The position numbers and the translations under genes are program-made. A model generated the notes under the pieces. That model searched no databases. It saw nothing but the letters and a program-made list of their open reading frames with translations, and was not told where the DNA came from. This document shows positions 8,599-16,620 of a stretch of DNA of 64,000 nucleotides, piece after piece (positions within the stretch are counted from its first letter, which is position 1; each line of letters opens with the position of its first letter). This DNA comes from Gammaproteobacteria bacterium (GTDB lineage Bacteria; Pseudomonadota; Gammaproteobacteria; Steroidobacterales; Steroidobacteraceae): positions 1 through 64,000 of the forward strand of contig JAJPKM010000048.1 of NCBI GenBank assembly GCA_021323735.1. The letters are read 5' to 3'.

Positions 8599-10071
8599 TC
8601 ACCCGCTCAACGCCGGTAGCTCGAAGAAAAACGTTGTCGCAACCCCTGCGTCGGATTTGTAACCGATCTTTCCACCCATGCTCTCTACCAGGGCTTTGGC
8701 GAGGGTCAGACCCAATCCCATGCCGTCCTTCTGCCGGCAATCAGAGCTGTCGGCCTGGGAGAACCGATCGAAGATGCGCCGCTGAAAGGATGTCGATATG
8801 CCAGGACCGTGATCTGTGACGGAGACGCGCACAGCCCCCTCCGCGGCCGTCATTCCAATCTCAACCACACCCTGAACCAGCGAGAACTTCGTCGCATTCG
8901 ACAACAAGTTGCCGAGCACCTGCACAATTCGGCCGGCGTCCACCCGCGCCGCGATCTGCGGCAGCAGCGTGCAGATCTTCAGGCTGACCCGGCCGTTTTG
9001 CGCATATTCGAGATTCTCCGCGACCGCCCGTTCGACCAACGGCGCCAGCGCGTGATTGGCGAGATTGAGCACCGCTTTCCCCGATTCGATCAGCTGGAGG
9101 TCGAGAATGTCGTTGACCATTCGGGTCATACGATCGGTGTTCTGACAGGCGATCTGCACGAGGCGGACCGCCTTCTCGGGCAGCGCACCCGCGACGCCGC
9201 TGGCGACGAGTCCGAGCGAGCCGCGCATCGATGTGAGCGGCGTGCGCAACTCGTGGGACATCGTCGAGATGAACTCGCCCTTTATACGGTCCATCTCCTT
9301 GCGCGCACTAATATCCTGGATCTGCGACACCAAGTACTCGACCGAACCATCGGCCCTGGCCATCAGGGACACGCTTTGCAGCGTCCAAATGAAGTGTCCA
9401 TCCCTGTGCCTATAGCGTTTTTCCACCTGATACTTGCGGATGCCACCGGCGAGCATCTGCCGCACCAGCTCTGCGTCGGCCTCTCTATCATCGGGGTGCG
9501 TCACGCTTCCGATATCGATCTGCAGCAGCTCGGCTTCGGTGAATCCAAGCGTGTCGCACATTGCCGCGTTGACTTTGAGCCAGCGTCCGCCCGGCTCCGC
9601 CAGCGTCATGCCGATCGCGGAATGCTCCATCATTGCGCTTGCTCTTTCCTCCGCTTGCAAGCGCTCCCGTAGCGCGGCGTTCTCCCGGTTCAACCGCCTG
9701 ACGTTCAAGACGCGCGAAATGACGGGCAGCATGACGTTGAGCTTGAATGGCTTGAGTACATAGTCAGAGGCCCCGGCTCGCATCGCGCGCACGGCTGAGT
9801 CGATCGCACCATGGCCGGTCATTACGATGACGTTCAGGGTGGCATCGATCTTCTGACAGGCCTGGAGTAGAGCGATGCCGTTCATTTCAGGCATCATGAG
9901 GTCGGTGATCAGCAGATCAAACTGCTCGGCCCGCATGGCCAGCAGGGCCTGCTGCGGTGAACTGAAGCCGCGCGCGGCGTAGCCCTCGAGCTCCAGGGTC
10001 TCACACAACGCGCGCATCTGCGGCACCTCATCATCGACGATGAGAAGGCGGACTGGCGCGGCCTCATTCAT
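8599..10071 (-). CDS. REC-PAS histidine kinase
   Basis: A 490-residue cytoplasmic kinase with no membrane segment. An N-terminal receiver domain (residues 7-120, phospho-acceptor Asp57 in LLITDLMMP) is followed by a coiled linker, a PAS/PAC domain (about 143-258), a HisKA domain with His273 in MSHELRTPLTS, and an HATPase domain (N box NLLSNATKFS, G1 DHGPGI, G2 GMGLGL). A receiver placed before the kinase core suggests it is itself controlled by phosphotransfer. The ATG before NEAAPVR is chosen; a TTG 63 bp further up is open but unlikely. It is divergent from the EAL gene, with a 384-bp control region between them. Confidence 0.9.
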   Translation of the reverse strand: MNEAAPVRLLIVDDEVPQMRALCETLELEGYAARGFSSPQQALLAMRAEQFDLLITDLMMPEMNGIALLQACQKIDATLNVIVMTGHGAIDSAVRAMRAGASDYVLKPFKLNVMLPVISRVLNVRRLNRENAALRERLQAEERASAMMEHSAIGMTLAEPGGRWLKVNAAMCDTLGFTEAELLQIDIGSVTHPDDREADAELVRQMLAGGIRKYQVEKRYRHRDGHFIWTLQSVSLMARADGSVEYLVSQIQDISARKEMDRIKGEFISTMSHELRTPLTSMRGSLGLVASGVAGALPEKAVRLVQIACQNTDRMTRMVNDILDLQLIESGKAVLNLANHALAPLVERAVAENLEYAQNGRVSLKICTLLPQIAARVDAGRIVQVLGNLLSNATKFSLVQGVVEIGMTAAEGAVRVSVTDHGPGISTSFQRRIFDRFSQADSSDCRQKDGMGLGLTLAKALVESMGGKIGYKSDAGVATTFFFELPALSG

Positions 10072-10455
10072 GGAGTCTGTTCGGCTGCCGATGCCGCATT
10101 CGCGAAGGGTTCGAAGCGAATTCGCTCGCCCCAACGGGGCTCGATCCCATCTTTGCCATGTGCAGTCACACCCATCGCGAGCCTCCGCATTTCACACGTA
10201 TGCAGAGTGTCTGTCATACCCGGCCAACACGGCTGTCGGGAATTCTTTGACATCCGAGGTAATCGTCGCGAAAGCGTGACGTGGTGCCCGTCCAGCGCGG
10301 CCTCCCGATCGGCATGGGCCCGGGGGGAATGCGCTGTGTCAAAAATGCGACGCATTGCGCGTACCGTTCGACAATTGTCATATTTTTCCTTACATCATTG
10401 CCGTATTTTTCTCTGCACTCTGCGCGTTCGTCACGCAACATCCAAGGAGCGCGGC
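10072..10455. other. Intergenic control region between kinase and EAL gene
   Basis: A 384-bp gap between divergent signalling genes. In-frame upstream extensions exist on both sides but have no supported start. Two palindromes lie 77-112 bp before the EAL gene start, and the stretch 10375-10440 is AT-rich. I see no gene here. Confidence 0.6.
10344..10379. promoter_or_regulatory. Paired palindromes upstream of EAL gene
   Basis: AATGCG-A-CGCATT (10344-10356) is a perfect 6+1+6 palindrome. GACAATTGTC (10370-10379) is a perfect 10-bp palindrome. Their centres are about 25 bp apart, just upstream of the AT-rich leader of the EAL gene. This looks like an operator or dimeric regulator sites. No regulator can be named. 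Confidence 0.4.
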
Positions 10456-11358
10456 ATGGAGGATCAGATCAAGGTGCTGCTCGTCGACAATCGAGACACG
10501 GCGCGCGCGACGCCGAGTCGGCTCGAATCGGCTTTGGGCGATGCACTGCGGCGGCATGCCTTGAGTGTGCAATACCAGCCGCAGTACGAACTGCTCACCG
10601 GCCGGGGCTGCGGCGTCGAGGCATTGGCTCGCTGGATTCTGTGCACCGGTGAAAGCATATCCCCCGCGGTATTCATTCCGATGGCGGAGCGTTGCGGAAT
10701 GATTCACGACCTTGGGGCATGGGTGCTGCAGTCAGCATGCCAAGCGGCGATTGCGTGGTGCGGCCGGTCCGGCCGCAACTCCACGTTGTCCGTGAACGTG
10801 TCGGCACTGCAAATCGACGAACAATTCTGCCGTGTGCTCTACCACTCTCTCAAGCGCTCCGGTTTCCCCGCCAATCAGCTGGAATTGGAAATAACCGAGA
10901 GCGCGCTCGTTGCGAATACCGATATGACGATCGAATGCCTGAAAGAATGGAAGATGCTCGGCGTTCGAATTGCCGTAGATGATTTCGGTGCCGGCTACTC
11001 GAGCTTGAGCTATCTGTCGAGGCTACCCGTGGACCGCCTCAAGCTGGACCAGTCTCTCATTCAAATGATGACTTTGAATTCAAAAGGCGCCATCGTCATG
11101 CGGTCCATCGTATCGCTGGGCGCGGAGCTCGGCATCGATGTGATTGCCGAGGGTGTCGAGACCGAACGGCAATTGCAAATGCTGGGGGAACTCGGCTGTC
11201 CACGGGTACAAGGGTACCTGCTCGCGCGTCCCATGCCCGCTAATCAGGCGCAGGTCACCCTGAAGAAAGAGTGGGGGAATCGGCCCACGCCGGTATTTCG
11301 TTCCGGCAACGCCGTCCATGCCAAAGCCATGGGCGCCTCTCGCGACGCCGCATTGTAA
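10456..11358 (+). CDS. EAL-domain c-di-GMP phosphodiesterase
   Basis: A 300-residue cytoplasmic protein that would hydrolyse c-di-GMP to pGpG. The EAL domain (about residues 25-275) has every usual catalytic element: EALAR, Asn in SVNVSALQ, Glu in ELEITES, the DDFGAGYSS loop-6 motif, Lys-x-Asp in LKLDQSLI, Glu in AEGVET and Gln in RVQGYLLARPM. It should therefore be active. The start has AAGGAG six bases upstream. The first ~12 residues (IKVLLVDNRD) read like beta strand 1 of a receiver domain whose remainder is missing. It heads a probable operon with the GGDEF and HPt response regulators. Confidence 0.92.
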   Translation: MEDQIKVLLVDNRDTARATPSRLESALGDALRRHALSVQYQPQYELLTGRGCGVEALARWILCTGESISPAVFIPMAERCGMIHDLGAWVLQSACQAAIAWCGRSGRNSTLSVNVSALQIDEQFCRVLYHSLKRSGFPANQLELEITESALVANTDMTIECLKEWKMLGVRIAVDDFGAGYSSLSYLSRLPVDRLKLDQSLIQMMTLNSKGAIVMRSIVSLGAELGIDVIAEGVETERQLQMLGELGCPRVQGYLLARPMPANQAQVTLKKEWGNRPTPVFRSGNAVHAKAMGASRDAAL

Positions 11359-11385
11359 CTATAAATTTTTAACGTCGATATCCCT

Positions 11386-12438
11386 ATGCAAAGTGAAGAC
11401 TCAATAATTGAAGCCTCGGACGAATCGACACAAACGCTGCGCCTCGATCTACCGCACGCGCCTCGCGTACTGATCGTCGACGACGACCCTCAGGTGCTCG
11501 AACGCCTGGAAGAAATGGTGGCAGCGGAAGGCTATGACGTGAGCACAGCCACGAGCGGCGCCGCCGCACTGATCGCGCTGGAAGAGTTTCCCGCATCGAT
11601 CGTCATCACGGATCTGAGCATGCCGGCAATGAACGGTATGGACCTGTGCCGCCTAATCCGCGAACGGCCATCGCCTGGATACGTTTATATCGTGCTCCTC
11701 ACCGTCAAGGACGATGAGAAGGATATTCTGGCGGGCCTTGACGCCGGCGCGGATGACTATCTCAGCAAACGTACATCGGCGGCACTGTTCAAGGCGCGAT
11801 TGCGCAGTGCCAGGAGAATTTTGGCTCTGGAGCACTCTCTGACCGACGCCTTGGAGAAGAAGCGTCAGTTGGCCATGGCCGACGCGCTGACCGGCGTGTA
11901 CAATCGCCGCTACTTCATGCGGCACCTTGGCCGCGAGATCAAGCGTACGCAGCGCTTCGGGGGTAACGTCTCGTTGCTGTTACTCGACGTCGATCATTTC
12001 AAACGGATCAACGACACATACGGACATGCCGTCGGCGATATCGTGCTGCGGAAACTCACCAAAGAGATCGCCAAATGCCTGCGGCGCGAGACGGACTGGT
12101 GCGCGCGCCTGGGCGGGGATGAGTTTGCCGTTGTTCTCGAGGGTACCAAACCTGCCGAGGCGCGAATCTGCGCAGAAAAGGTCCGCCAGGCCATCGCGGA
12201 TGCCTCCGTCGATACCCCTTCGGGCTCCGTCCGCTTCACCGTCAGCATCGGTATTGGGGGCTGCGGAGAAAATACCCACAAAAATGCCGGGACCATCCAG
12301 GAACTCGTGGAGCTTGCCGATGCAAATCTTTACGCGAGCAAGGCGGGTGGGCGCAACCGCGTGACCTCCGCGAGCATGTGTGGGCACGGCGCGCGCGCGA
12401 ACCCGAGAGCCGCCCATTCCATGGTCGGATCATGGTGA
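11386..12438 (+). CDS. PleD-like response regulator diguanylate cyclase
   Basis: A 350-residue REC-GGDEF protein. The receiver (residues about 26-145) has the acidic pocket VDDD at 31-34, phospho-acceptor Asp76 in VITDLSMP, and a conserved Thr (LLTV); the usual Lys is at SK128. The GGDEF domain (165-330) has the intact signature GGDEF at 243-247 and an inhibitory I-site RETD at 234-237, exactly five residues before it. It should make c-di-GMP when phosphorylated and be product-inhibited. It follows the phosphodiesterase by 27 bp and overlaps the next gene by 7 bp, so opposite c-di-GMP activities are encoded together. Confidence 0.93.
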   Translation: MQSEDSIIEASDESTQTLRLDLPHAPRVLIVDDDPQVLERLEEMVAAEGYDVSTATSGAAALIALEEFPASIVITDLSMPAMNGMDLCRLIRERPSPGYVYIVLLTVKDDEKDILAGLDAGADDYLSKRTSAALFKARLRSARRILALEHSLTDALEKKRQLAMADALTGVYNRRYFMRHLGREIKRTQRFGGNVSLLLLDVDHFKRINDTYGHAVGDIVLRKLTKEIAKCLRRETDWCARLGGDEFAVVLEGTKPAEARICAEKVRQAIADASVDTPSGSVRFTVSIGIGGCGENTHKNAGTIQELVELADANLYASKAGGRNRVTSASMCGHGARANPRAAHSMVGSW

Positions 12439-13211
12439 CCCAGAAGCTGCGGTCGGTTCTGTACGTTGACGACGACCCGGATATTTGCGTGGTCGTGCAG
12501 ACAACACTCAGCCTGCTGGCCGGCCTGGAGGTGCGTACCGCCGCTTCGGGCCAGATCGGAATCGATTTGGCGTATGAGATGCGACCCGATCTGATCCTCA
12601 TGGACGTCATGATGCCCGGCCTGGACGGCCCGTCCACGTTCAAACGAATGCGCGAGAGCGCGCTGCTGGCCAACACTCCCGTCATATTCCTCACCGCCAA
12701 GGTGTTGCCCGCGGAGGTCGCGCATTTCTTTCACTTGGGAGCGATCGGCGTCATCGGCAAGCCCTTCGATCCTGAAAAACTGTGCGATGACGTGCTCGCT
12801 CTGTGGCAGAACATGGACACGGTCCGCGGCGCCACACCCGCTTGCAGCGGACCGGTCGCGGAGCGGGCGCAAGTTGACAAGCTGGCGGATAGTTTTCTTC
12901 GACGTGCGAGCAGCGATGTAGATCGTCTGCGAAAGCTCATCGAGCGAGCGCGTCTGGGCGATCAATCCGCGTACGGCGAAGCGGAACGAGTGGCACACTC
13001 GCTGCATGGCGCTGCGGCAATGTTCGGCTTCCCCGAAGTCAGCGCGTCGGGCGGTGTGATCGAGCATCTGGTAGAAAGCGCTCGAACTCGGACCTCCTGC
13101 GCCGGCTCGTTCGACGATACGGGCGTACTGCGGCAGCTGATAGATTGCACCGAGCGGCTCGCCCATGAGGTGGAGTCCGCGGGTCGAGCCACTCAGGCAT
13201 TTCAAGAGTAA
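12432..13211 (+). CDS. Response regulator with HPt domain
   Basis: A 259-residue two-domain phosphorelay protein. The receiver (residues about 7-125) has VDDD at 12-15, phospho-acceptor Asp58 in LILMDVMMP, Thr in FLTAK and Lys110 in IGKPF. The C-terminal domain (about 150-250) is a histidine phosphotransfer domain, with His189 in VAHSLHGAAAMFG. It has no DNA-binding or enzymatic output, so it probably shuttles phosphate among the cluster's kinases and regulators. The ATG overlaps the end of the diguanylate cyclase gene; a GTG one codon later is also possible. Its 3' end overlaps by 10 bp the convergent ethylene-receptor-like kinase. Confidence 0.88.
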   Translation: MVTQKLRSVLYVDDDPDICVVVQTTLSLLAGLEVRTAASGQIGIDLAYEMRPDLILMDVMMPGLDGPSTFKRMRESALLANTPVIFLTAKVLPAEVAHFFHLGAIGVIGKPFDPEKLCDDVLALWQNMDTVRGATPACSGPVAERAQVDKLADSFLRRASSDVDRLRKLIERARLGDQSAYGEAERVAHSLHGAAAMFGFPEVSASGGVIEHLVESARTRTSCAGSFDDTGVLRQLIDCTERLAHEVESAGRATQAFQE

Positions 13212-15568
13212 TTCAGCGGCAGGCAGGACAAAATGGTGGCCGCCACCTGCTCGGCAGGCATCTGCGACTTGGAGATCACGGCGGACGCCAACGAGTAGAT
13301 TTCGGGCGACACGGGGTCGGCGGTAAGGATGACGATGGGCAGCGAACGCCCGAGGCGCGGATTTCGCTCGACAAGGATGCCCGCAGTGGCGTCGTCCACA
13401 ACGACCAGTTCAAATTGCTCCTCCCGGATGAGCCGTTCCGCATCCTGCCAGCCTTGAGCCAGTACGAATTCGGTATTACCTGCCAAGCTCCTGCGGATGA
13501 TATCGATCAGCTGCACGTCGTCGATGACATACAACAGCCTTGGTGACGCGACGGCCTTAGGTAAGGGTTCATCGGCGGGGATCTGGAACGGCGTATCGAT
13601 TGTCGGTACCGTGGATACGGCGCCGCTTCGCGGGAGTTCCAGATAAAAGACCGTACCCCGACCGACCACCGTATTGAATCCGATCTGGCCACCCATGGCT
13701 TCCATGAGCTTTCGCGCAATACTGAGACCAAGGCCCGTTCCCTCGAATCGGCGCGTTGCGGACCCGTCGGCCTGAGCAAATCTCTCGAAGATGCGATCCT
13801 TGAATGCTTCTGGAATTCCAGACCCGGAATCCTCGACTTCTACTCGCAGAGTGGTTGCGCGCGCGCGGGCACGTATGTATACATTGGCGTCGGCAGGCGA
13901 GAACTTGGCCGCGTTCGACAATAGGTTCGTCATGACCTGCATCAGCCGGTCGGGATCGGCAATTACCTGCTCGTTGTCGGAACAGTCGTCGAGTACAAAC
14001 TTCACTGCATATTTCGCCGCATAACCGGAGTTCGCTTCGATCGATTGGCGGAGTACTTCCGTCAACGGAACACTGATCATCTGCAGGGCCAATTCCCCGG
14101 CCTCGAGTTTTCCGATGTCGAGAATATCGTTGATGATTCGCACCAGGCGACCGCTGTTCTCATAGGCGATGTTCACCATCGAGGCTGCTTTATGGGGAAG
14201 GGGTCCCAGCGCACCGGATCGCAACAGCCCCAGAGACCCGCTGATGGATGTCAACGGGGTTCTCAGTTCATGGCTGACCGTCGAAACGAAATCGCTTCTC
14301 ATTTGGTCGAACTCCCGACGCAGAGTCAGGTCAATGATGGAACTGAGAACGAAATCTCCCTCGGACGTGTGCAAGGGATTGAGCCCTATTTCTATGGGCA
14401 CCTCCGATCCGTCCTTTCGAAGGCCATAGAGATCTCTGCCCTCGCCCATGGGCCGCGCCTTCGGGGCGGCGAAGAACTCCTGGCGAAATTCCGGATGGCG
14501 CGCGCGGAATCGCTTCGGCACCAGCATTTCGATTTGCTGGCCCAGCAACTCCTCGCGCGTGTAGCCGAAGAGACTCTCTATTTGTGCGTTGACCAGCACA
14601 ATGGACCCAGACGCGCTCATCACCAGCATACCGGTCGGCGCGGCTTCGATGGCCAAGCGGAACTGTTCGACGGCATGCTTCAGATTAGTGATGTCGAAAT
14701 TGACGCCGAACATCCGAAGAGCTTTCCCGTCGGCGCCCAGCGAAATCTGCGACGCCCCCCGGAGATGCCGCACCGTGCCGTCCGGATGTATGACGCGAAA
14801 TTCCGTGTCGGATGCGCATTCCCCGCGCAGTGCGGCGGCCGATTCCTCGATGCACCTTTCGCGGTCTTCTGGATGCAGACGGTCCGCCCATATGGAGCAA
14901 GGCTGCTCTCCCTCGCGCGGCTCGTATCCGTAGAGCCGGAACATCTGCGCATCCCATTGCAGCCTATTGGTGGCCACATCCAAGTTCCAGAAACCCAAAC
15001 CGGCCGCATCCGCAGCGATCGCGAAGCGCGCGTTGTCTGCGGCCAATGTTCTGTTGAGGGCTTCGAGCTGCCGTGTGCGGTCCGCAATTCGGCGTTCAAG
15101 CGTTTCATTGTCCCTCTGCAGAGCTTCCTCCGCGCGAACGCGCGCGCCTACCTCGAGCTTCAGAGCCAGATTGGCGCTGTGCAGCGCCGATGAACTCGGC
15201 AACTTCAGCGCGGCGGGAAGGAATTTTATGAGAAGGATGGAGGTCAACACCGATACCAGAGCGGTAATTGCCTTGATGCCACCGGAGAGCCAGTACGCCG
15301 GGTGCCAAATTGTCCAAATATCCATCAGGTGCGTTGCGCTACAGGCAGCGATGAAGACTGCAAAGCACACGAACATTCGATTGAAGCGAGTATCGGTACG
15401 CTTCTTGACAAAGTAGACGAGAGTGATCGGAATCGACCAATAGGCAAGAGCAATCAGCGCATCGGAAATGATGTGTAACGCGAGAACGTTCGGCTGCCAC
15501 AGATAGCACATGCCATGTGGCATAAAGCTGTCGGCTGACAACTGTTGTGCAACAAAATAACTGCTCAT
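13202..15568 (-). CDS. Ethylene-receptor-like hybrid histidine kinase
   Basis: A 788-residue hybrid kinase. Residues 29-120 hold three transmembrane helices matching the ethylene-binding domain of plant ETR1: ISDALIALAYWSIP and FIAACSATHLMDIWT correspond to ETR1 ISDFFIAIAYFSIP and FIVLCGATHLINLWT. The ETR1 binding residues Asp25, Tyr32, Ile35, Pro36, Cys65 and His69 map to Asp36, Tyr43, Ile46, Pro47, Cys76 and His80. The Cys-x3-His pair ligates Cu(I) in plants. Next come a coiled coil (about 132-175), two PAS domains (about 180-295 and 300-415), HisKA with His432 in SHELRTPLTS, HATPase, and a short C-terminal receiver (about 690-788: VIDD, VVVDD, Lys near the end). The ATG before SSYFVAQQ is chosen over one 75 bp up. 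Confidence 0.92.
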   Translation of the reverse strand: MSSYFVAQQLSADSFMPHGMCYLWQPNVLALHIISDALIALAYWSIPITLVYFVKKRTDTRFNRMFVCFAVFIAACSATHLMDIWTIWHPAYWLSGGIKAITALVSVLTSILLIKFLPAALKLPSSSALHSANLALKLEVGARVRAEEALQRDNETLERRIADRTRQLEALNRTLAADNARFAIAADAAGLGFWNLDVATNRLQWDAQMFRLYGYEPREGEQPCSIWADRLHPEDRERCIEESAAALRGECASDTEFRVIHPDGTVRHLRGASQISLGADGKALRMFGVNFDITNLKHAVEQFRLAIEAAPTGMLVMSASGSIVLVNAQIESLFGYTREELLGQQIEMLVPKRFRARHPEFRQEFFAAPKARPMGEGRDLYGLRKDGSEVPIEIGLNPLHTSEGDFVLSSIIDLTLRREFDQMRSDFVSTVSHELRTPLTSISGSLGLLRSGALGPLPHKAASMVNIAYENSGRLVRIINDILDIGKLEAGELALQMISVPLTEVLRQSIEANSGYAAKYAVKFVLDDCSDNEQVIADPDRLMQVMTNLLSNAAKFSPADANVYIRARARATTLRVEVEDSGSGIPEAFKDRIFERFAQADGSATRRFEGTGLGLSIARKLMEAMGGQIGFNTVVGRGTVFYLELPRSGAVSTVPTIDTPFQIPADEPLPKAVASPRLLYVIDDVQLIDIIRRSLAGNTEFVLAQGWQDAERLIREEQFELVVVDDATAGILVERNPRLGRSLPIVILTADPVSPEIYSLASAVISKSQMPAEQVAATILSCLPLNYS

Positions 15569-15770
15569 GTCGTGCCGCCTAGCGCGACGCAACACCGGCG
15601 CGTACCATCCATGCGCATCCCTAAAGCCGCTCTCCCGGAACAATCATATCCCCATCGTTCGTCGTGCGATGTAGGTGATTCCCCTACGGCACGGCGGTAA
15701 AGTCGCCAGGGTTTCTCGCAATGAAATACCGCGTGTTCAAGATTCCTCCCTTACGGCCGATCCAGCGGCA

Positions 15771-16481
15771 ATGAGCTTGCATTCCATGACTGGGGGTGAC
15801 CCGGGAATCGGCACCCACACGAGAAGCGCCCGCACGCCGCCTGCCATCAGGGTCCTCGTGGTCGACGATCACTGCATCGTGCGCGCGGGAATCGAGACCC
15901 TCCTCGAAAGAGAACCCGGCATGAAGATCATCGGCTCCGCCGCAACGGGTGAGGAGGCCATATCCGTCGCTCGGCGGCTGAGGCCCGATGTCATCATCAT
16001 GGACCTGGTATTACCCGACTTCGACGGGATCGACGCCACCATCCGTATTCTCAGTGAATTGCCGCTCACAAGAATCATCGCGCTATCCGCGTGCCGCACT
16101 CCCGAACATGTGCTGCGTGCCATGCGCGCCGGCGTCAGGGGTTATGTCGTCAAAGCCGACGCCGGCGAGGAACTGATTCGAGCGGTCAACGCCGCCGTCG
16201 AAGGTAATCGCTATCTGAGTCCTGCAATAACCCCGTTGTTCACCGAGGGGTTGGTGGATCTGTCTGCGCCAAAGAGCCTGTACGAGCGCCTCAGCAGCCG
16301 CGAGCGTGAAGTACTGCGGTGCATAGTCGGCGGCTCCTCGAGCGCCGACATCGCGCAACAACTGTCGCTTTCCAGGAAAACCGTCGATACCTATCGCAGC
16401 CGAATGATGGTCAAGTTGGGCGTCGCCAATCGCTCCGCGTTGATTCGTTTCGCCATCGAACACGAGATGACCTCGGTGTGA
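15771..16481 (+). CDS. NarL/LuxR-family response regulator
   Basis: A 236-residue transcription factor. The receiver (residues about 26-145) has the pocket VDDH, phospho-acceptor Asp78 in VIIMDLVLP, and Lys in VVKADAG. The GerE/LuxR helix-turn-helix (about 168-230) reads LSSREREVLRCIV, then SADIAQQLSLSRKTVDTYRSR. It should bind DNA as a dimer once phosphorylated. It is divergent from the ethylene-receptor-like kinase, with about 200 bp between, and is the cluster's only clear DNA-binding output. The start is uncertain: ATGs at 15771 and 15786 and a GTG at 15675 are in frame; the longer form adds only unconserved residues. Confidence 0.88.
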   Translation: MSLHSMTGGDPGIGTHTRSARTPPAIRVLVVDDHCIVRAGIETLLEREPGMKIIGSAATGEEAISVARRLRPDVIIMDLVLPDFDGIDATIRILSELPLTRIIALSACRTPEHVLRAMRAGVRGYVVKADAGEELIRAVNAAVEGNRYLSPAITPLFTEGLVDLSAPKSLYERLSSREREVLRCIVGGSSSADIAQQLSLSRKTVDTYRSRMMVKLGVANRSALIRFAIEHEMTSV

Positions 16482-16620
16482 CGCACCTCGCGATTTTGGG
16501 CAATGGGCCCTTTGCGGACGCAACGCACCCCTACTTGTCGCAATCTCCCTACAGCGCCGCACCGCCGCTTTCGCTACGCTTCCACAGGCATCGTCGGCGC
16601 GACAGGCAGGGAGAACGCGG

